Shown here: piece by piece, positions 6,262 to 7,444 of the stretch | Position numbering within the stretch: position 1 is the stretch's first letter | Layout: every line of letters starts with the position of its first letter | NCBI GenBank assembly: GCA_031282785.1 | Contig: JAITDB010000104.1 | Location: forward strand, 1 to 7,444 | DNA from: Holosporaceae bacterium | GTDB taxonomy: Bacteria; Pseudomonadota; Alphaproteobacteria; UBA3830 | Direction: 5' to 3' | DNA length: 7,444 nucleotides | Notes under the pieces: model-generated | Told to the model about the DNA's origin: nothing | Seen by the model: the letters and a program-made list of their open reading frames with translations, nothing else | The model's database searches: none | Program-made: the position numbers and the translations under genes

Positions 6262-6303
6262 ACTCCGACACAAGCGTCAATGACACAAGTATCGGAGTTT
6301 TTT
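6262..6303 (+). terminator. Hairpin with T-run, facing right
   Basis: ACTCCGA (6262-6268) pairs with TCGGAGT (6292-6298), and the T-run 6298-6303 follows, so the polarity suits plus-strand transcripts. Both neighbouring genes run the other way. On the minus strand the stem extends to ten pairs with a G-U, but no T-run follows. GACACAAG occurs twice in the loop (6267-6274 and 6282-6289). It could end an unannotated small RNA or block antisense transcription into the next gene; it may also protect the 3' end of the minus-strand message. Confidence 0.45.
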
Positions 6304-6322
6304 CCGAAAAATTTTCAGATAT

Positions 6323-7099
6323 TTAGCGTGCTGAATTTGACAACATTTCAGGTCTAATTATTGAGCTTATATTCCTATTTAGCCACATACCGACATAATT
6401 CATGTTTTGAGTATTTTTAAAACATTGCATTAAATTTGCCTGAGTAAGTCGTATAGATACATTTTGTTCCAATAAACCTTTCTCGATTTGGCATAACGTG
6501 AACAAATTCTCTGCAGCTTCAGAGAGAACCTGGTAAGCAGGCTTCATACTAAGAAGTTGGTTCGTTTTGTTGAGACGGTCTAACTTTAAAGCACATCCAT
6601 TGATATGTCCATACATTTTCTGAATGGAACCAGACTGAGCATAGACGTTTAACATACCATGAATGCATTCAACGATATATCCTGTGTTGGAATGTAATCT
6701 CATAGCTTCCAGCTTAGCGCATTTTTCGAGTGTCTTAGCTGTATCGTTTTGTAGTCCTCTTGTCATATAGTAGCCAAATAAATTATATGCTGTCTGAGCT
6801 GGTGTATTGCCTATCAGTGTCGCGTATGCTCTGTCACTGATATCTATATTTCTTGCAGGACTAGGAATGAAAATTATATTAGGTTCTACTTTTCCATCAG
6901 GAAATAAAATGCCCTCTTGCTGTGCAGCATTAAGCATTGTATTGTAAGTGACTTCCATATAAAAATCGATTCCTGTGCTATTATAGTATACTTTATCTTT
7001 TTGCTGATTGTATACTCCATCAAACAGATCCATGCTTGATACATTCCCACAAACACTCGCCATAACACAGGCGACGATGCAGAGTTTCTTCATTAACAT
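6323..7099 (-). CDS. Hypothetical secreted protein, unknown function
   Basis: 258 residues from ATG 7099, chosen because GGAGG (7112-7108) stands eight bases upstream. A longer frame to 7156 adds 19 residues that include this ribosome site and would bury the signal sequence; ATG 7093 is also possible. Residues 1-22 are a signal peptide: 'MLMKK', a hydrophobic core, and a likely cut after 'GNVSS'. There is no good lipobox. The mature part starts 'MDLFDGVYNQQ' and then becomes mostly helical, with five cysteines (in KCAKL, ECIHG, GCALK, LCQIE and QCFKN) that could form disulfides in the periplasm. The regular helix-turn spacing is reminiscent of TPR/Sel1-like proteins, but I see no clear consensus. 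I do not recognise the family. Confidence 0.8.
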   Translation of the reverse strand: MLMKKLCIVACVMASVCGNVSSMDLFDGVYNQQKDKVYYNSTGIDFYMEVTYNTMLNAAQQEGILFPDGKVEPNIIFIPSPARNIDISDRAYATLIGNTPAQTAYNLFGYYMTRGLQNDTAKTLEKCAKLEAMRLHSNTGYIVECIHGMLNVYAQSGSIQKMYGHINGCALKLDRLNKTNQLLSMKPAYQVLSEAAENLFTLCQIEKGLLEQNVSIRLTQANLMQCFKNTQNMNYVGMWLNRNISSIIRPEMLSNSAR

Positions 7100-7122
7100 T
7101 TTATTTTCCTCCATTATAAAAA

Positions 7123-7146
7123 CACTATACAAAAGTCCATATAGTG
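7123..7146 (-). promoter_or_regulatory. Dyad overlapping the probable -10 of the secreted-protein gene
   Basis: CACTATA (7123-7129) and TATAGTG (7140-7146) form a perfect 7-bp inverted repeat with a 10-base spacer, 11 bases upstream of the GGAGG. The minus-strand reading of its proximal arm gives TATAGT (7129-7124), a good -10 box, so a protein bound to the dyad would block polymerase. The matching -35 is unclear. Operator function is inference. Confidence 0.4.
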
Positions 7147-7303
7147 ATTCGAACAATATGATATTTTTTTTGCAAAGGCAAGCAACTAAATTAAAAAAAA
7201 TATATTTTTTATTTTGCGAGATTACTCTTCAAGGATAAAAAAACACCAAATGTGTCGATTTTGTCTTTGTTTTATATTTTTCTCAAAAAAGCGGATAAAT
7301 TTC

Positions 7304-7332
7304 TTGACATTTTATATTCTTTGTTGTATGAT
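7304..7332 (+). promoter_or_regulatory. Strong sigma70-type promoter
   Basis: TTGACA (7304-7309) is a perfect -35 and TATGAT (7327-7332) a one-mismatch -10, exactly 17 bases apart. The predicted start is about 7339-7341, immediately before the repeated 20-bp sequence. It drives the partial gene that begins at 7396. The preceding 7157-7303 is AT-rich and holds no gene that I can support. Confidence 0.85.
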
Positions 7333-7341
7333 ATATTTTGA

Positions 7342-7375
7342 TGGTTCAAGAGTAGATTAGATTGATTTTCTAGCC
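7342..7375 (+). repeat. Right copy of the repeated leader, forming the 5' end of a transcript
   Basis: 7342-7361 is the exact inverted counterpart of 97-116, and 7364-7375 (GATTTTCTAGCC) continues the likeness. Lying one to three bases after the predicted start of a strong promoter, it would be the first part of the mRNA leader, with the ribosome site AGGTAGGA just beyond. The segment TAGA-N7-TCTA (7358-7372) could form a small hairpin or a protein-binding dyad. Confidence 0.65.
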
Positions 7376-7395
7376 CAATAAGGTAGGATATATCA

Positions 7396-7444
7396 ATGAA
7401 AAATAGATACATAAAAAATACCCATATTTCTGAATCCCAATTTA
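7396..7444 (+). CDS. Start of an unidentified gene, cut by the window end
   Basis: ATG 7396 has AGGTAGGA (7381-7388) seven bases upstream and lies about 55 bases after the start predicted for the strong promoter. Only 16 codons are visible (MKNRYIKNTHISESQF), polar, with no signal peptide. They faintly resemble the start of the protein at 159 (Tyr, a Thr/His stretch, then Ser-Glu), which might mean a paralogue, but the overlap is too short to judge. Confidence 0.6.
   Translation, partial: MKNRYIKNTHISESQF

Noticed and set aside
6258..6326. 22-codon frame starting ATG 6258 (MYSDTSVNDTSIG...)
   Set aside because: It runs straight through the hairpin and T-run, and the nearest GAGGAG is about 13 bases upstream; it is probably accidental, though it would matter if the proposed small RNA exists.
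7100..7156. 19-residue N-terminal extension of the secreted protein
   Set aside because: It contains the GGAGG used by ATG 7099 and would put 19 residues before an otherwise normal signal peptide.
7226..7250. ACAC/GTGT hairpin with seven T's on the minus strand
   Set aside because: The stem is only four or five pairs, and there is no leftward gene for it to terminate.
1..7444. CRISPR array, tRNA, rRNA or transposase gene
   Set aside because: No regularly spaced long direct repeats, cloverleaf or rRNA-like sequence, or recognisable transposase motif was seen.

Overview
The window looks like part of the chromosome of an AT-rich alphaproteobacterium, probably host-associated. Three things point there. 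The leftward response regulator (1783-2520) is a CtrA-type cell-cycle regulator, almost exclusive to Alphaproteobacteria. rpsT sits directly upstream of dnaA (3853-5525), a common alphaproteobacterial order. A SlyB/17-kDa-antigen-like lipoprotein follows. The low GC, poorly recognisable repeat proteins and decayed or mobile-looking pieces suggest an endosymbiont-like lineage (Holosporales or Rickettsiales type); that is inference, and I cannot name a species.

Layout. 1-158: a leftward-facing copy of a leader sequence that recurs, inverted, at the right end. 159-1590: two hypothetical reading frames that I read as one former gene for a helical-repeat protein, split by a 92-bp MITE-like element with perfect inverted ends and a TA duplication. 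1591-1782: short convergent intergenic stretch with small dyads. 1783-2520 (-): ctrA. 2521-2857: divergent control region with an AT-rich tract and three tandem 14-bp repeats bracketed by an 11-bp direct repeat. 2858-3827 (+): a 58-residue protein that is only the glycyl-radical tail of the anaerobic ribonucleotide reductase, then an NrdG-type radical-SAM activase. 3853-5525 (+): rpsT and dnaA, with a hairpin in front of the dnaA ribosome binding site. 5569-6184: slyB (-) with a clear promoter and terminator. 6185-6322: a short gap with a hairpin plus T-run facing right. 6323-7099 (-): a secreted protein of unknown function. 7100-7444: an AT-rich control region with a near-consensus sigma70 promoter, the second copy of the repeated leader, and the first 16 codons of a gene running off the window.

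How it fits together. ctrA and dnaA are the cell-cycle/replication core and rpsT is housekeeping. The tail-plus-activase pair is the most intriguing functional unit: an activating enzyme and a radical-carrying domain with no catalytic core in the window. The flanking hypothetical genes look like a lineage-specific, fast-evolving layer; the shared leader at both ends suggests a dispersed family of similarly controlled genes. All calls come from reading the sequence; no database search was run.
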